Assembly: GCF_019703855.1 (NCBI RefSeq)
Contig: NZ_AP024086.1
Coordinates: 3,616,501-3,680,500, forward strand
DNA from: Desulfomarina profundi
GTDB taxonomy: Bacteria > Desulfobacterota > Desulfobulbia > Desulfobulbales > Desulfocapsaceae
Direction of reading: 5' to 3'
Length of the DNA: 64,000 nt
Shown: piece by piece, positions 26,819 to 36,057 of the stretch
Layout: every line of letters begins with the position of its first letter
How positions within the stretch are numbered: the first letter of the stretch is position 1
The notes under the pieces: generated by a model
What the model saw: only the letters and a program-made list of their open reading frames with translations
Databases searched by the model: none
Told to the model about the DNA's origin: nothing
Position numbers and translations under genes: made by a program

Positions 26819-26888
26819 TCCGTACAATGTCCATTCATCGATTCAGGAAAAAAATAAGGTAGCCATAGTCATGATAGCTGAATGATGA

Positions 26889-27694
26889 TTACTCCTGAAA
26901 ATATAACTGCAGTTCCCGGTCAAGACCGGCTTGTCTGAAAGCTTTTCGAATCCGTGTAAGAAGGCGCCGCATTTTTCCATAGGCCTGATTCCGATTAAGC
27001 CCGATCATTTTCCCTGCCCCGACTACACTTAAATCATCCTGAAAACAGAGCCGCAGGAGCATCTTTTCCTCAGGAAGCAGTGTTATTTTCATTTCTTTCA
27101 GTCGGGTCACACTCTTTTCCTCTAGCGACACTTCCTCCCCGGTTTGCAATCCCAGTATCTCTGTCAGCACTTCCCTCAGCTCTTTATTTTCCATTTGTCC
27201 GGAAGTTCTGAAATGCACGGCAGAGTTTTCAATGCTGCTTTCATCATACTCAACCTCAAGACCCTGTTCACTGCCACATCCGGGAATTCTGCCAAGAAGA
27301 GTATAGGCAGCCTCTTCTATTTCCTTTTTTGATGAAACATTCTGTCGCTGAAAAACAACTTCAACCGCTTCAGGCACCTGCAGCCGCTCCAGGCAAAGTG
27401 CGGAAAACAGCTTACTCCACATCCCCCCAGAACCTTTACCCACGATGGTGGCCGTACACGTCCGAACCTGCTTCTGGCAAAATCCTCCAGAATTCTTCCC
27501 GTCAGAACCTGCAGATAAGTTGAAAAGGTGGCTTTTCCGCAGTAGGCACGGACACGTTTCCAGTTATCTTCCTCCAACCTTTCCATTACCGACAGAGCCG
27601 CTTCTTCTGCCAGAACGGTATCCCCGAAACGACGCACTGCCATCCTGTTAATCTGTTCCCAATGGGCAAGGGTTTGTGTTTTCCAGTCAGTCAC
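26889..27694 (-). pseudogene. ECF-like sigma-70 family factor, frameshifted in the linker
   Basis: The N-terminal part (from GTG 27694) has region 2 features (R-R-F-G-D-T-V-L-A-E-E-A-A, then T-F-S-T-Y-L-Q-V-L-T-G-R-I). The C-terminal part, in another frame to 26889, has region 4 (L-L-P-E-E-K-M-L-L-R-L, then G-K-M-I-G-L-N-R-N-Q-A-Y-G-K-M). They join at a run of six C (27423-27428); adding one G in the coding sense gives one continuous protein of ~268 residues. The middle section is longer than in ordinary ECF factors. It pairs with the anti-sigma gene downstream and is divergent from the VWA lipoprotein, a plausible target. I read it as a probably intact gene with a base-call error. Confidence 0.75.
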
Positions 27695-27854
27695 GCAATT
27701 CAATCTAAAGATCCTTATTTCCTGTATTTTGCTTATTTTTAGCAGACTTACGAACACTTCGAATTTGCAGTTACAGTAATGGAGTTTCAAAACAAGAAAA
27801 TCCGACACATTGTTTCAACATGTCCGTCAAGAAATACAGATGCACTTAAAATTT

Positions 27855-27927
27855 CATCTCAACAGTAAAACAAAGGAAATTCCACCAGCGGCAAAACAAC
27901 CTTTGGTCACGGAATTTTCGATTAAAA
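27855..27927 (+). repeat. Dispersed repeat family 2, copy d (partial, upstream of the VWA gene)
   Basis: CTCAACAGTAAAACAAAGGA, then AGCGGCAAAACAACCTTTGG and TCACGGAATTTTCGATTAAA follow the unit order; the first third (AAACCGGCATGG part) is missing. It ends 14 bp before the VWA start, next to its AAAGGAGA site. Confidence 0.7.
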
Positions 27928-27940
27928 GAAAGGAGATATC

Positions 27941-29644
27941 ATGTCTACATCACATTTCAGGACCTTGCCTGTTATTCTTGCCGCATCGCTTTGCCTCTAT
28001 GCGGGCTGCACAACTTCCACACAGAATAAGAACAGAATCGAGTTGGAGGAAAGAGTGCAGCGCCCTGCTCTGCAACCCTCCCCTCCCCCGGTATCGCTTG
28101 CAAAAATAGCCAATCCGGCCGCGTTGGTAATGATGGATAATACCATGGAACCTAATGTTGTCAATTCAGCTGAAAAAATGATGTTTTATCCATATCCCGA
28201 GGAGATCAGACAACAATTTCAAACAGAATCTTATAATCACCTGGAGGAAAATAGCTTCATTCTTACAACCAACGACCCCCTGTCAACATTTTCCATTGAC
28301 GTGGACACAGCCTCCTACAGCAATATCAGAAGGTTCATCCAGAGTGGTCACCTTCCACCCGTCGGTGCCGTTCGGGTTGAGGAAATGATTAATTATTTTA
28401 CATATGATTATCCCGAACCGGACTCCGGCCTTTTTTCCATAACAGCGGAAGCCGGTCCATGCCCGTGGAAACAGGAGAACAGACTTGTACGAATCGGAAT
28501 AAAGGCAAAGGATATGAACACAGCGACTCTACCGCCGTCCAATCTTGTCTTTCTAATAGATGTCTCCGGATCAATGGATCGGGAAAACAAACTCGGTCTT
28601 GTAAAAAAATCACTCTCCCTGCTGGTCGACCAGCTGGACAAAGATGACAGGGTGGCTATTGTCGTCTATGCCGGAAGTGACAGAGTAGTTCTTCCCCCCA
28701 CACCCTGCGACAGGAAAAAGGTAATAAAAAAGGCCATAAACACCCTTACCTCCGGGGGAGCGACCCACGGATCAAAAGGTATCCTGACCGCCTATGAGCT
28801 CGCGGCCCGCAGTTTCCTGCCCGGCGGCAATAACCGTGTCATTCTTGCCTCTGACGGTGATTTCAATGTGGGTGTTACCTCCCGGGGGGAACTCGAGCGT
28901 CTTATCAGTGAAAAACGCGCCTCAGGTATCTTTCTCACTACTCTCGGTTTCGGTATGGGTAATTTTCACGACGATACCATGGAAATTCTGGCAGACAAGG
29001 GGAACGGAAATTACAGCTATATAGACTCCCTTCTCGAAGCTAAAAAGGTTCTGGTCAAGGAAAGGGCCGGAACCCTTTTTACCCTGGCAAGTGATGTCAA
29101 AATCCAGGTCGAATTTAATCCGGCAGCGGTGGGAGCCTACCGGCTGATAGGTTACGAAAACCGGATCCTGAATGATGAGGATTTCAATGATGACAGAAAA
29201 GATGCCGGTGAGATCGGTGCAGGCCACAGGGTTACGGCCCTTTATGAAATAATCCCGGCGGGGTCAAAAACTCTCCCCTCGGTTGATCCGCTCAAATACC
29301 GAAAAACCACGCCGCTCTTGAAAGAAAACCTCTCAAAAGAGCTCCTCACCGTCAAGCTCCGCTTTAAACCATTGCACAGCCGGACGTCAAGGCTGATTGA
29401 TCATGTACTCACCAGGGAACAACCTGCCTCACAACCCAGTACAGATTTTCGGTTTACCTCTGCCGTTGCAGGATTTGGTCTGCTGCTGAAACATTCAGAG
29501 TACGGTGCTCACCTGGACTACAGAACCCTCATAGACCTTGCCAGAAGTGGAAAAGGGGAAGACAGGGAAGGATACCGGTCTGAATTCATTCGACTTCTCG
29601 AAATGAGTGAAATGATTACACCCACACCGGGAGAAAAGAAATGA
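27941..29644 (+). CDS. VWA-domain lipoprotein (YfbK-like, with DUF3520-type C-terminus)
   Basis: 567 residues, RBS AAAGGAGA. Lipoprotein signal with lipobox L-Y-A-G-C (Cys24). A YfbK N-terminal segment follows (P-L-S-T-F-S-I-D-V-D-T-A-S-Y, then R-V-E-E-M-I-N-Y-F). The von Willebrand A domain (~195-370) has an intact metal site: D-V-S-G-S-M (D-x-S-x-S), a Thr in G-G-A-T, and A-S-D-G-D-F-N. The C-terminal part (T-A-L-Y-E-I-I-P) matches the tail seen in this family. Likely anchored in the outer or inner membrane and binding a protein partner through the metal site. The divergent sigma/anti-sigma pair suggests envelope-stress control; genes of this type often sit beside ECF systems. Confidence 0.9.
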   Translation: MSTSHFRTLPVILAASLCLYAGCTTSTQNKNRIELEERVQRPALQPSPPPVSLAKIANPAALVMMDNTMEPNVVNSAEKMMFYPYPEEIRQQFQTESYNHLEENSFILTTNDPLSTFSIDVDTASYSNIRRFIQSGHLPPVGAVRVEEMINYFTYDYPEPDSGLFSITAEAGPCPWKQENRLVRIGIKAKDMNTATLPPSNLVFLIDVSGSMDRENKLGLVKKSLSLLVDQLDKDDRVAIVVYAGSDRVVLPPTPCDRKKVIKKAINTLTSGGATHGSKGILTAYELAARSFLPGGNNRVILASDGDFNVGVTSRGELERLISEKRASGIFLTTLGFGMGNFHDDTMEILADKGNGNYSYIDSLLEAKKVLVKERAGTLFTLASDVKIQVEFNPAAVGAYRLIGYENRILNDEDFNDDRKDAGEIGAGHRVTALYEIIPAGSKTLPSVDPLKYRKTTPLLKENLSKELLTVKLRFKPLHSRTSRLIDHVLTREQPASQPSTDFRFTSAVAGFGLLLKHSEYGAHLDYRTLIDLARSGKGEDREGYRSEFIRLLEMSEMITPTPGEKK

Positions 29645-29758
29645 ACAGTCCTCTGTTTTTTTTAATTATTCTGTTTTCTTTACAACTATTTCCAATACCA
29701 CTATAGTTTAAGTATACCTCTGTCACTTCACTTACGCACAGTACCTCGGAGGTAGAGG

Positions 29759-29785
29759 GCAGCTGTTTTTTATAAAAACAGCTGC
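29759..29785 (+). terminator. Hairpin after the VWA gene
   Basis: Perfect palindrome GCAGCTGTTTTT / AAAAACAGCTGC with a 3-nt loop. There is no T-run after it, so terminator function is uncertain. Confidence 0.45.
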
Positions 29786-29816
29786 TGATCATTAATATCG
29801 AGAAAGGAGAGTGCCT

Positions 29817-30101
29817 ATGACAGTCAAAATCTTCATCAAAAGAAAAGTCTCAGCTGACAGTATCCTTGAATTGACGATCCTGCTGAAGAAACTTCGTAGC
29901 CTCACCTTGAGTCAATCGGGATATATTTATGGTGAAACCCTTCGACGAGTGGATGCGGACAATGAATGTATGGTTATCAGCACATGGCGTTCACTGGATG
30001 ATTGGAACAAATGGCTCCACAATGAACAAAGGATTGAAATTCAAAATGAAATAGACAGACTTCTTGGTGAAACAACCGAGTACTCCGTGTATGAAGTCTG
30101 A
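29817..30101 (+). CDS. Antibiotic-biosynthesis-monooxygenase-fold (ABM) protein
   Basis: 94 residues. ATG 29817 is chosen over GTG 29811 because AAAGGAG spaces correctly to it. It is a single dimeric alpha-beta barrel: V-K-I-F-I-K-R-K-V at the first strand, Q-S-G-Y-I-Y-G-E-T-L mid-domain, and I-S-T-W-R-S-L-D-D-W-N-K-W, the typical S-x-W-x-s-x-x-x-W block. Members include heme-degrading and quinol monooxygenases, but many have no known activity and no active-site set is visible. It lies alone between hairpins. Confidence 0.75.
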   Translation: MTVKIFIKRKVSADSILELTILLKKLRSLTLSQSGYIYGETLRRVDADNECMVISTWRSLDDWNKWLHNEQRIEIQNEIDRLLGETTEYSVYEV

Positions 30102-30121
30102 TCCTGACCGGAACCCGTCAA

Positions 30122-30157
30122 TACAGGCTGTCCCCCCGGATCAAGGTACAGCCTGTA
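30122..30157 (+). terminator. Hairpin after the ABM gene
   Basis: TACAGGCTGT pairs with ACAGCCTGTA around a 16-nt loop; only a weak T-tract follows. Confidence 0.5.
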
Positions 30158-30382
30158 CTCTTCAACCGAAAAAATTCTCCATCCCTTTTCATCGGATAAG
30201 GTTAATTTAGCATGATTTTATAAGAAACATTTGTCTTTCCTATTAATGTTATTGTTTTGATCAGCCGGGCTACATCGTGTAGCATGAATTTTCCACCAAT
30301 TTACCTTGGATTAACCATTAAAAGTCTGCCCCGGAAAAGATTTTTTCGGACTGACACTGACCAGTAGCGAGGACTGGAGACA

Positions 30383-30649
30383 ATGATTATTGAAGGTGTT
30401 AAACTGATGTTTGTCGGCATGACGACCGTCCTGCTCTTCCTTTCCCTGATGATCCTGCTCATTCAATTTGTATCCTTTCTCACCCGGGATGCCACAGCCC
30501 GGGAACTGGAGGCAATACAAAAAGAAAGAGAACTCCAATCTCTCAAAAGAAAAAAGAAAAAAGAAGCTTCCGCTGACAGCGACGAGGATATTGCTGTTAT
30601 TGCAGCCGCAATTGCAGCCTTTGAAGCCGAACGTTTTGCACGGACATAG
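30383..30649 (+). CDS. oadG: Oxaloacetate decarboxylase gamma-type subunit (OadG family)
   Basis: 88 residues. One N-terminal membrane helix (about 5-32; V-G-M-T-T-V-L-L-F-L-S-L), then a charged Lys/Glu stretch (K-R-K-K-K-K-E) and a short Ala-rich C-terminal helix (I-A-V-I-A-A-A-I-A-A-F) that resembles the tail binding the alpha subunit. OadG assembles the membrane complex and helps hold Zn2+. Position immediately before oadA and oadB, in the usual G-A-B order, makes the call firm despite weak sequence conservation in this family. Confidence 0.85.
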   Translation: MIIEGVKLMFVGMTTVLLFLSLMILLIQFVSFLTRDATARELEAIQKERELQSLKRKKKKEASADSDEDIAVIAAAIAAFEAERFART

Positions 30650-30841
30650 GCCTTGATAAATCTATGCTTCTGCAAGATAGAACAATCCTTCCCTGACGGG
30701 AAAAACTTATACTGTCCTGCCGAAACATACCGATCATTGAATATATTGCCGTAGTCGGGAATTTTATGGAGAGATTCCGGCAATCTTTTTGGTTCAATCA
30801 GCAGAAACAGTAACATTTCAACACATGCGAGGAGAAAAACG

Positions 30842-32629
30842 GTGAGTAAAAAAGTTATTCAATTTATGGATACGTCCTTTCGGGACGGATTTCAGTCTGT
30901 TTTCGGAGCCAGGGTTTTAACCGATGACTTTCTCCCGGCGGTCAAAGCTTCCGTTGATGCCGGTATTACCAATATCGAGGCAGGAGGCGGAGCCCGGTTT
31001 CAGTCCCTTTTCTTTTACTGTGGAGAGTCGGCGTTTGACATGATGGACCGCTTCAGAAGCGAAGTCGGACCGGATGTTGCTCTGCAGACCCTTGCCCGCG
31101 GAATCAATGTTGTTGCCCTGAGCCAGTGCCCCAGGGATATCATTGATCTTCATGCCAAAATGTTCAAAAAACACGGTATGACCACCATCAGAAACTTTGA
31201 CGCACTCAATGATGTCCGCAACCTTGAGTACTCTGGAGAACGAATTGCTCACCACGGGCTGAATCACCAGGTTGTAGTCTCCATGATGGATCTTCCTCCG
31301 GGCTGCACAGGCGCACATACAGCAGAATTTTACATGGACAGACTGAAACAGATCCTCGACGCGGATATTCCTTTTCACTCCATCTGTTTCAAGGATGCAT
31401 CGGGAACCTCCAATCCGAAAAAAGTATTTGAAACATTCAAAGCAGCCCGTAAACTGGTTTCCGATGATACTATTCTCTGGTTCCACACCCATGATACGGC
31501 CGGCCTTGCCATTTCCCAGAACCTTGCCGCAATTGAAGGTGGGGCCGATGGAATTGACCTTGCCAAGGCCCCGGTAAGCGGTGGAACCTGCCAGGCTGAT
31601 ATCCTTTCAATGATTCATGCTCTCAAAGGTACTGATTTCACGCTGGATCTCGATTACGAAAAGATCCTGGTAGCCACGGAAGCCTTTGAAAAGGCAATGA
31701 AAGAATACTTCTTCCCGCCTGAAGCTAAAATGGTATCCCCCACCGTCACACTGTCTCCCATGCCAGGCGGAGCCCTGACGGCAAACACTATGATGATGCG
31801 TGACACAGGGACCCTGCATCTCTATGCGGATGTTATTAAAGAAATGTCGGAAGTTGTTCGCCTGGGAGGATTCGGTACCTCGGTCACCCCCGTATCCCAG
31901 TTTTATTTCCAGCAGGCTTATCTCAATGTCACCCAGGGTAAATGGAAAAAAATCAACCCCAGTTACGGTAACATGGTACTCGGGTATTTTGGTCGTACTC
32001 CTGCTCCTCCTGATCCGGAAATCATCAAAATCGCCTCTGAGCAACTGGGAAAACCGGTTTTCACTGAAGATCCCCTTGATATTCTTGAGCCGGGTATTCC
32101 CAAAGCCACCAAAATTCTTGAGGAAAATAACCTGCCGGTCAACGATGAAAACATCTTTATCATTGCCAGCTGCGAACAGAAAGGCCTTGATTTTCTCCTG
32201 GGCAACGCTGTCACCAATATCAGAAAGATTACCGACGAGAAACCGGCTGACAAGAAGAGCAGCAAAACCACTGCTCCCGCAGCACCGGCTCCAATGGGCC
32301 CCCGTGACTACACCATCACCGTGAATAACCGTCCCTACAATGTGACGGTTTCAGAGGCAGGTGGTATCAAGGCGGCTCCCGCAGCACCGGCTCCTGTCGC
32401 AGACGATGGGGTTGAAGGGACAGAAGTTGAAGCGCCAACTCCCGGTAATGTTGTAAAAATACTGGTCGAAGTCGGTAGCACTGTTGAAACGGACCAACCC
32501 CTGGTTATCCTCGAAGCCATGAAGATGGAATCAGAAGTAAAATCACCCTGCTCAGGCAAGGTTCTTGCGATACACATTTCAGCCGGAGATACGGTCCAGA
32601 GTTCCGACCCGCTCTTCACCATCGGTTAA
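30842..32629 (+). CDS. oadA: Oxaloacetate decarboxylase alpha-type subunit, biotin-carrying carboxyltransferase
   Basis: 595 residues. GTG start with GGAG 7 bases upstream. The carboxyltransferase TIM barrel (~5-290) has D-T-S-F-R-D-G-F-Q-S at the start (metal-site Asp), the Lys in C-F-K-D-A-S-G, and H-T-H-D-T-A-G-L-A. A PYC/OADA conserved domain runs to ~460, followed by Ala/Pro linkers and a C-terminal biotinyl domain with E-A-M-K-M-E-S (biotinylated Lys near 560). The L-C-xA of the canonical Q-S-L-L/H-Q segment is changed to F-Q-S-V-F-G-A. It transfers CO2 from oxaloacetate to biotin, then hands it to OadB for Na+ export. A different 2-oxoacid or a malonyl/glutaconyl-type substrate cannot be excluded. 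Confidence 0.9.
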   Translation: MSKKVIQFMDTSFRDGFQSVFGARVLTDDFLPAVKASVDAGITNIEAGGGARFQSLFFYCGESAFDMMDRFRSEVGPDVALQTLARGINVVALSQCPRDIIDLHAKMFKKHGMTTIRNFDALNDVRNLEYSGERIAHHGLNHQVVVSMMDLPPGCTGAHTAEFYMDRLKQILDADIPFHSICFKDASGTSNPKKVFETFKAARKLVSDDTILWFHTHDTAGLAISQNLAAIEGGADGIDLAKAPVSGGTCQADILSMIHALKGTDFTLDLDYEKILVATEAFEKAMKEYFFPPEAKMVSPTVTLSPMPGGALTANTMMMRDTGTLHLYADVIKEMSEVVRLGGFGTSVTPVSQFYFQQAYLNVTQGKWKKINPSYGNMVLGYFGRTPAPPDPEIIKIASEQLGKPVFTEDPLDILEPGIPKATKILEENNLPVNDENIFIIASCEQKGLDFLLGNAVTNIRKITDEKPADKKSSKTTAPAAPAPMGPRDYTITVNNRPYNVTVSEAGGIKAAPAAPAPVADDGVEGTEVEAPTPGNVVKILVEVGSTVETDQPLVILEAMKMESEVKSPCSGKVLAIHISAGDTVQSSDPLFTIG

Positions 32630-32721
32630 TACATGGCTGAACCATGTTGTGTCGACCTGGTTCCCGGTGCATTCAAGTTACCCGGGAACCTTTTCCTCTT
32701 CGCTTTTATCGGGAAAGTATT

Positions 32722-34242
32722 ATGAAAATGAATAACGGAATTTTCATGCTCTTCTTGCTGGGGTTGATTACCGTCTTTTCGGTACCCGCTTTTGCGGACA
32801 CTGAAACGATCACCATCACCTCGCCGGCGGATGCAAAAATAAAACGTATTGATGTCCATCCGGGCAGCTTCGTTTACAGTGGTGACCACATTGCCACCCT
32901 CAAAAAAGAGGATGGTACGATCATCAATCTCAAAGCCGGTTCCTCCGGGAAAATAACAAATCTCGATGTCAGGGAATACCAGAAAATTCATAAAGGTGAG
33001 GCTATCGGCACCATGGAGTCTTCTCCTGTTATTGCCGACATGCCGGTTACTTCAAAAGGCAGTACGCTGCCTTCCATTTCCAGTCTTGGCCAAAACCTGT
33101 ATAAAACCACTGGTATTTATGGCATTATCCAGGGACAGTTCACCAAGGACTGGACAGTGGGAATCGGCCGTGTACTGATGATGCTCGTGGGTCTGCTACT
33201 GGTCTACCTGGGAATTTTCAAAAAGTTCGAACCACTGCTTCTTATTCCCATTGGCTATGGTGCCATCCTTTCCAATATCCCGCTGGCAGGGATTGCCGAA
33301 CCCGGCGGTATTCTCTTTTATATCTATGAAGTCGGAATAATGACGGGTGTTTTCCCTCTCATTATTTTCATGGGTGTCGGTGCTCTCACCGATTTCGGTC
33401 CCATGATCGCCAACCCGAAAACTATCCTTCTGGGTGGTGCAGCCCAATTTGGTATTTTTACTACCCTGCTTGGAGCACTTTTTCTGACCGATCTCATCCC
33501 CGGAATCAATTTTTCCCTCCGGGACGCAGCCTCAATAGGTATTATCGGTGGTGCGGATGGCCCCACGGCTATTTTTCTCTCCAGTCAGCTCTCTCCACGA
33601 CTGCTGGGTTCCATTGCCATTGCAGCTTACTCCTATATGGCACTGGTTCCTCTTATTCAACCACCGATCATGAAGTGGTTGACCACAAAAGAGGAACGGG
33701 AGATCAAGATGGTTCAGCTCCGCCATGTGTCAAAAATGGAAAAAATAATTCTGCCGCTGACAGTGCTCGGCCTCTGCGCCGCACTGCTGCCTTCAGCAGC
33801 ACCCCTGATCGGTATGTTCATGCTGGGTAATCTTGCCAAGGAATGCGGTGTAATTGACCGGCTGTCGGATACCATCAAAAATTCCCTGATGTATATAGTC
33901 ACCATCTTTCTTGGCCTGGGAGTAGGCAGCAAGCTTTCGGCTGATAAGTTCCTCAATGTGGAAACGCTGGGCATTCTTGCACTCGGCATGATCGCTTTCT
34001 GCATAGGTACTGCCGCCGGTGTTCTTCTTGCCAAACTCATGAACAAAATCTCTAAAACTCCGGTCAATCCGCTGATCGGTGCAGCCGGCGTTTCCGCCGT
34101 ACCAATGGCTGCACGGGTTGTCAACAAAGTCGGTCTTGAGGCCAATCCCCAGAACCATCTTATCATGCATGCCATGGGGGCCAATGTTTCAGGTGTCATC
34201 GGTTCGGCTGTTGCTGCAGGTGTATTGCTGGCATTGTTGTAA
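32722..34242 (+). CDS. oadB: Na+-translocating decarboxylase beta subunit with extra N-terminal exported lipoyl-like domain
   Basis: 506 residues from ATG 32722; the classic OadB core is ~375-430. The C-terminal ~370 residues are a standard beta subunit: [28 protein letters not shown], and [13 protein letters not shown]. Before it sit a signal-peptide-like helix (~5-26) and a ~75-residue barrel ([13 protein letters not shown], then G-K-I-T-N-L-D-V) like a biotinyl/lipoyl half-barrel, without the M-K-M biotin site. The beta subunit decarboxylates carboxybiotin and pumps Na+ outward. The extra domain is unusual; its role is unknown. Confidence 0.9.
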   Translation: MKMNNGIFMLFLLGLITVFSVPAFADTETITITSPADAKIKRIDVHPGSFVYSGDHIATLKKEDGTIINLKAGSSGKITNLDVREYQKIHKGEAIGTMESSPVIADMPVTSKGSTLPSISSLGQNLYKTTGIYGIIQGQFTKDWTVGIGRVLMMLVGLLLVYLGIFKKFEPLLLIPIGYGAILSNIPLAGIAEPGGILFYIYEVGIMTGVFPLIIFMGVGALTDFGPMIANPKTILLGGAAQFGIFTTLLGALFLTDLIPGINFSLRDAASIGIIGGADGPTAIFLSSQLSPRLLGSIAIAAYSYMALVPLIQPPIMKWLTTKEEREIKMVQLRHVSKMEKIILPLTVLGLCAALLPSAAPLIGMFMLGNLAKECGVIDRLSDTIKNSLMYIVTIFLGLGVGSKLSADKFLNVETLGILALGMIAFCIGTAAGVLLAKLMNKISKTPVNPLIGAAGVSAVPMAARVVNKVGLEANPQNHLIMHAMGANVSGVIGSAVAAGVLLALL

Positions 34243-34263
34243 CCTGTTTTTTAATACCGCAAA

Positions 34264-34300
34264 GAAAAAGCCGATTACCCTTTTGGTAATCGGCTTTTTG
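34264..34300 (+). terminator. Terminator of the oad operon
   Basis: Strong hairpin AAAAAGCCGATTACC / GGTAATCGGCTTTTT with a 5-nt loop and a T-run, 22 bp after the oadB stop. Confidence 0.9.
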
Positions 34301-34381
34301 CTTTCCTGAATCGGTGGGGATTCACTATTGCTGCCCTATCCCGCATTTCTAATGAACATTGTTCAATTTTGAGCATAACTT

Positions 34382-34544
34382 TGATGATCTCGTAAAAAGT
34401 CGTTCAACGTTCCCAGATGGACTCTGGAAAAACTTCGATATACAAGGCGTGGCGGTGTCGTGTAAGCGCAGGCGTACATATGGTACGTCGAGCATTACAC
34501 GATCACCCCACAACGCAGTAGATCGGAGTTTTTACGAGTCCATC
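34382..34544 (-). repeat. MITE-like element, family 3, copy 2 (inverted relative to copy 1)
   Basis: Near-identical reverse complement of 26657-26818 over its whole length, including the outer ends and the GTAC-centred inner palindrome; the few differences lie in the palindrome loop. Confidence 0.9.
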
Positions 34545-34663
34545 AACTTTAAACTACAAATAATTTGCCAACTATCAGTAATCGAACAAAAGTTACACAA
34601 TGTTCACCCAAGGTCAGCCCAAGCGACGCCATCTTCTGCAGTATTTCAACAGTAAATATAGGT

Positions 34664-34702
34664 CAGCGACCGTGCGAATATGCGGTGCCACTGATCACTT
34701 AT
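34664..34702 (+). repeat. Family 4 MITE-like element, single end
   Basis: CAGCGACCGTGCGAATATGC, GGTGCC and CTGATCACTTA match one terminal repeat of the complete element at 26384-26490; the other half is missing. Confidence 0.65.
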
Positions 34703-34712
34703 TACGCAGAAC

Positions 34713-35894
34713 CTATGGATTGAGAATCTTATAGGATTCAAACTCACCCTTGTCATTAATTTTCAACACGACCGCACTTTTTGTCGGGTCACCGGTACTG
34801 TTCATATCCAGGGAACCTGAAACCCCTTCAAAACTTCTGATGGCGGCAAGCTTGTCTTTGATTGCCCGTCTGGTGTCCAGAAGATTACTGCCCAGGCTGT
34901 CAAGATGACTGATTGCGGTGAGAACCAGATCAACAGAATCGTAACTGAGAGCAGCATTGGCCGTGGGAAGCCGACCGTTTTTCTTTTCAAACTGCTCAAC
35001 AAAGGTTTTGGCTTTTCCTTTTGCGCCGACAGCACCAAAATGAGAGCAAAAATAAAGTCCTTTACAAACATCCCCACACTCTGCCATCAGGTCTGAAGAC
35101 TCCCATGCGTCACCACCGAAGATTGCTTTTTTCCAACCATTTTTTCTGGCCTGTTTAATGATAGCAGGAATTTCATCCGAATATTGCGGGATAAACAGAA
35201 CATCGGCATCTGATGCAACAATTTTTTCAAAATAATGGGAGTAATCTTTTTCACTGGATAAGAATTTTTCAAAAGCAACAACAGAACCTGGCCCCCGCTG
35301 CTTTTCAAAGCTCTTCTTAAAAAACTCTGCAAGCCCCCTAGGATAGGCATCGGCAACATTGAACAAAACGGCCGCTTTTTCTGCCTTCAGCTCTGTTATG
35401 GCAAAATCCGCCATAACCTCACCCTGGAAATTATCAAGAAAACAGGCGCGGAATACAAAAGGTCTGTTCAACGTGGTTTTCGGATTGGTTGAGGTTGGTG
35501 AAACCATGGGAGTTTTAAACGAGTTGCAGATATTTCCTGCAGGAATGGCTCTGGAGCTGTCAATCGGACCAACAATGGCAACAACTTTATCAACAGTAAT
35601 AAGTTTCAACGCCGCTGAAACTGCTTTCTGTGGCTCAGATTCATTGTCACCATATACATATTGCAATGTATATGACTGACCACCAATCTTCACACCGCCT
35701 GCTGCATTGACCTGCTCACGAATAAGCTCTACTCCCGCTTTCACATTCTTCCCCGCCTCATTCCTTGCTCCACTTAAAGGAAGGTTGATGCCAATAGTTA
35801 TAGTCTCCTGTGCCTGGGCCATACCCGCAAGAAACACGGAAACCAGAACAACAAGGTAATGAACCTGCCGCCGAATCAGTCTTGGTGCATCCAT
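34713..35894 (-). CDS. Orphan periplasmic ABC-type amino-acid-family substrate-binding protein (LivK-like)
   Basis: 393 residues. Signal peptide about 10-28 (ends A-Q-A-Q). A type I periplasmic binding fold follows, with the LivK-family start I-T-I-G-I-N-L-P-L-S-G, V-N-A-A-G-G-V-K-I-G-G, V-V-A-I-V-G-P-I-D-S-S and A-L-S-Y-D-S-V-D-L-V. It binds branched-chain amino acids, amides or short-chain acids; the ligand cannot be read from this. No LivHMGF transporter genes adjoin it, so it must use components encoded elsewhere or act as a sensor partner. A family 2 repeat lies just upstream of its start. Confidence 0.88.
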   Translation of the reverse strand: MDAPRLIRRQVHYLVVLVSVFLAGMAQAQETITIGINLPLSGARNEAGKNVKAGVELIREQVNAAGGVKIGGQSYTLQYVYGDNESEPQKAVSAALKLITVDKVVAIVGPIDSSRAIPAGNICNSFKTPMVSPTSTNPKTTLNRPFVFRACFLDNFQGEVMADFAITELKAEKAAVLFNVADAYPRGLAEFFKKSFEKQRGPGSVVAFEKFLSSEKDYSHYFEKIVASDADVLFIPQYSDEIPAIIKQARKNGWKKAIFGGDAWESSDLMAECGDVCKGLYFCSHFGAVGAKGKAKTFVEQFEKKNGRLPTANAALSYDSVDLVLTAISHLDSLGSNLLDTRRAIKDKLAAIRSFEGVSGSLDMNSTGDPTKSAVVLKINDKGEFESYKILNP

Positions 35895-35920
35895 TCAGAA
35901 TCTCCTTTTACAATCACTCT

Positions 35921-36057
35921 CTGTTTATCAAAAAATCCCACAACCCGCGGGCATTCTGCCACTGTCGGGATTTCCATTGCTCTGTTGTACCCAAAGGGCA
36001 TAAATACCCAAAGGGCATGAATGGCTAAGCCATTGGATCCGGCCATGCCGGTTTATT
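35921..36057 (-). repeat. Dispersed repeat family 2, copy e
   Basis: Minus-strand reading: ATAAACCGGCATGGCCGGAT, TACAACAGAGCAATGGAAAT, CCCGACAGTGGCAGAATG and GGGATTTTTTGATAAACAG. It carries an internal duplication of TACCCAAAGGGCAT (35989-36018). Its CCGGTTTATTTTT end supplies the TAA stop of the nitroreductase gene. Confidence 0.75.

Larger units (their letters stand above)
26351..26888. other. Gap between anti-sigma and sigma genes filled by small elements
   Basis: No gene. It contains the family 4 element (26384-26490) with its flank to 26540, about 115 bp of unassigned sequence, and the family 3 element (26657-26818). The remaining ~70 bp to the sigma stop codon show nothing clear. Confidence 0.6.
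34243..34712. other. Gap carrying the oad terminator and mobile-element remnants
   Basis: No gene. In order: the oad terminator (34264-34300), the family 3 element (34382-34544), about 120 bp of unassigned sequence, and a family 4 end (34664-34702) just before the stop of the convergent binding-protein gene. Confidence 0.7.
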
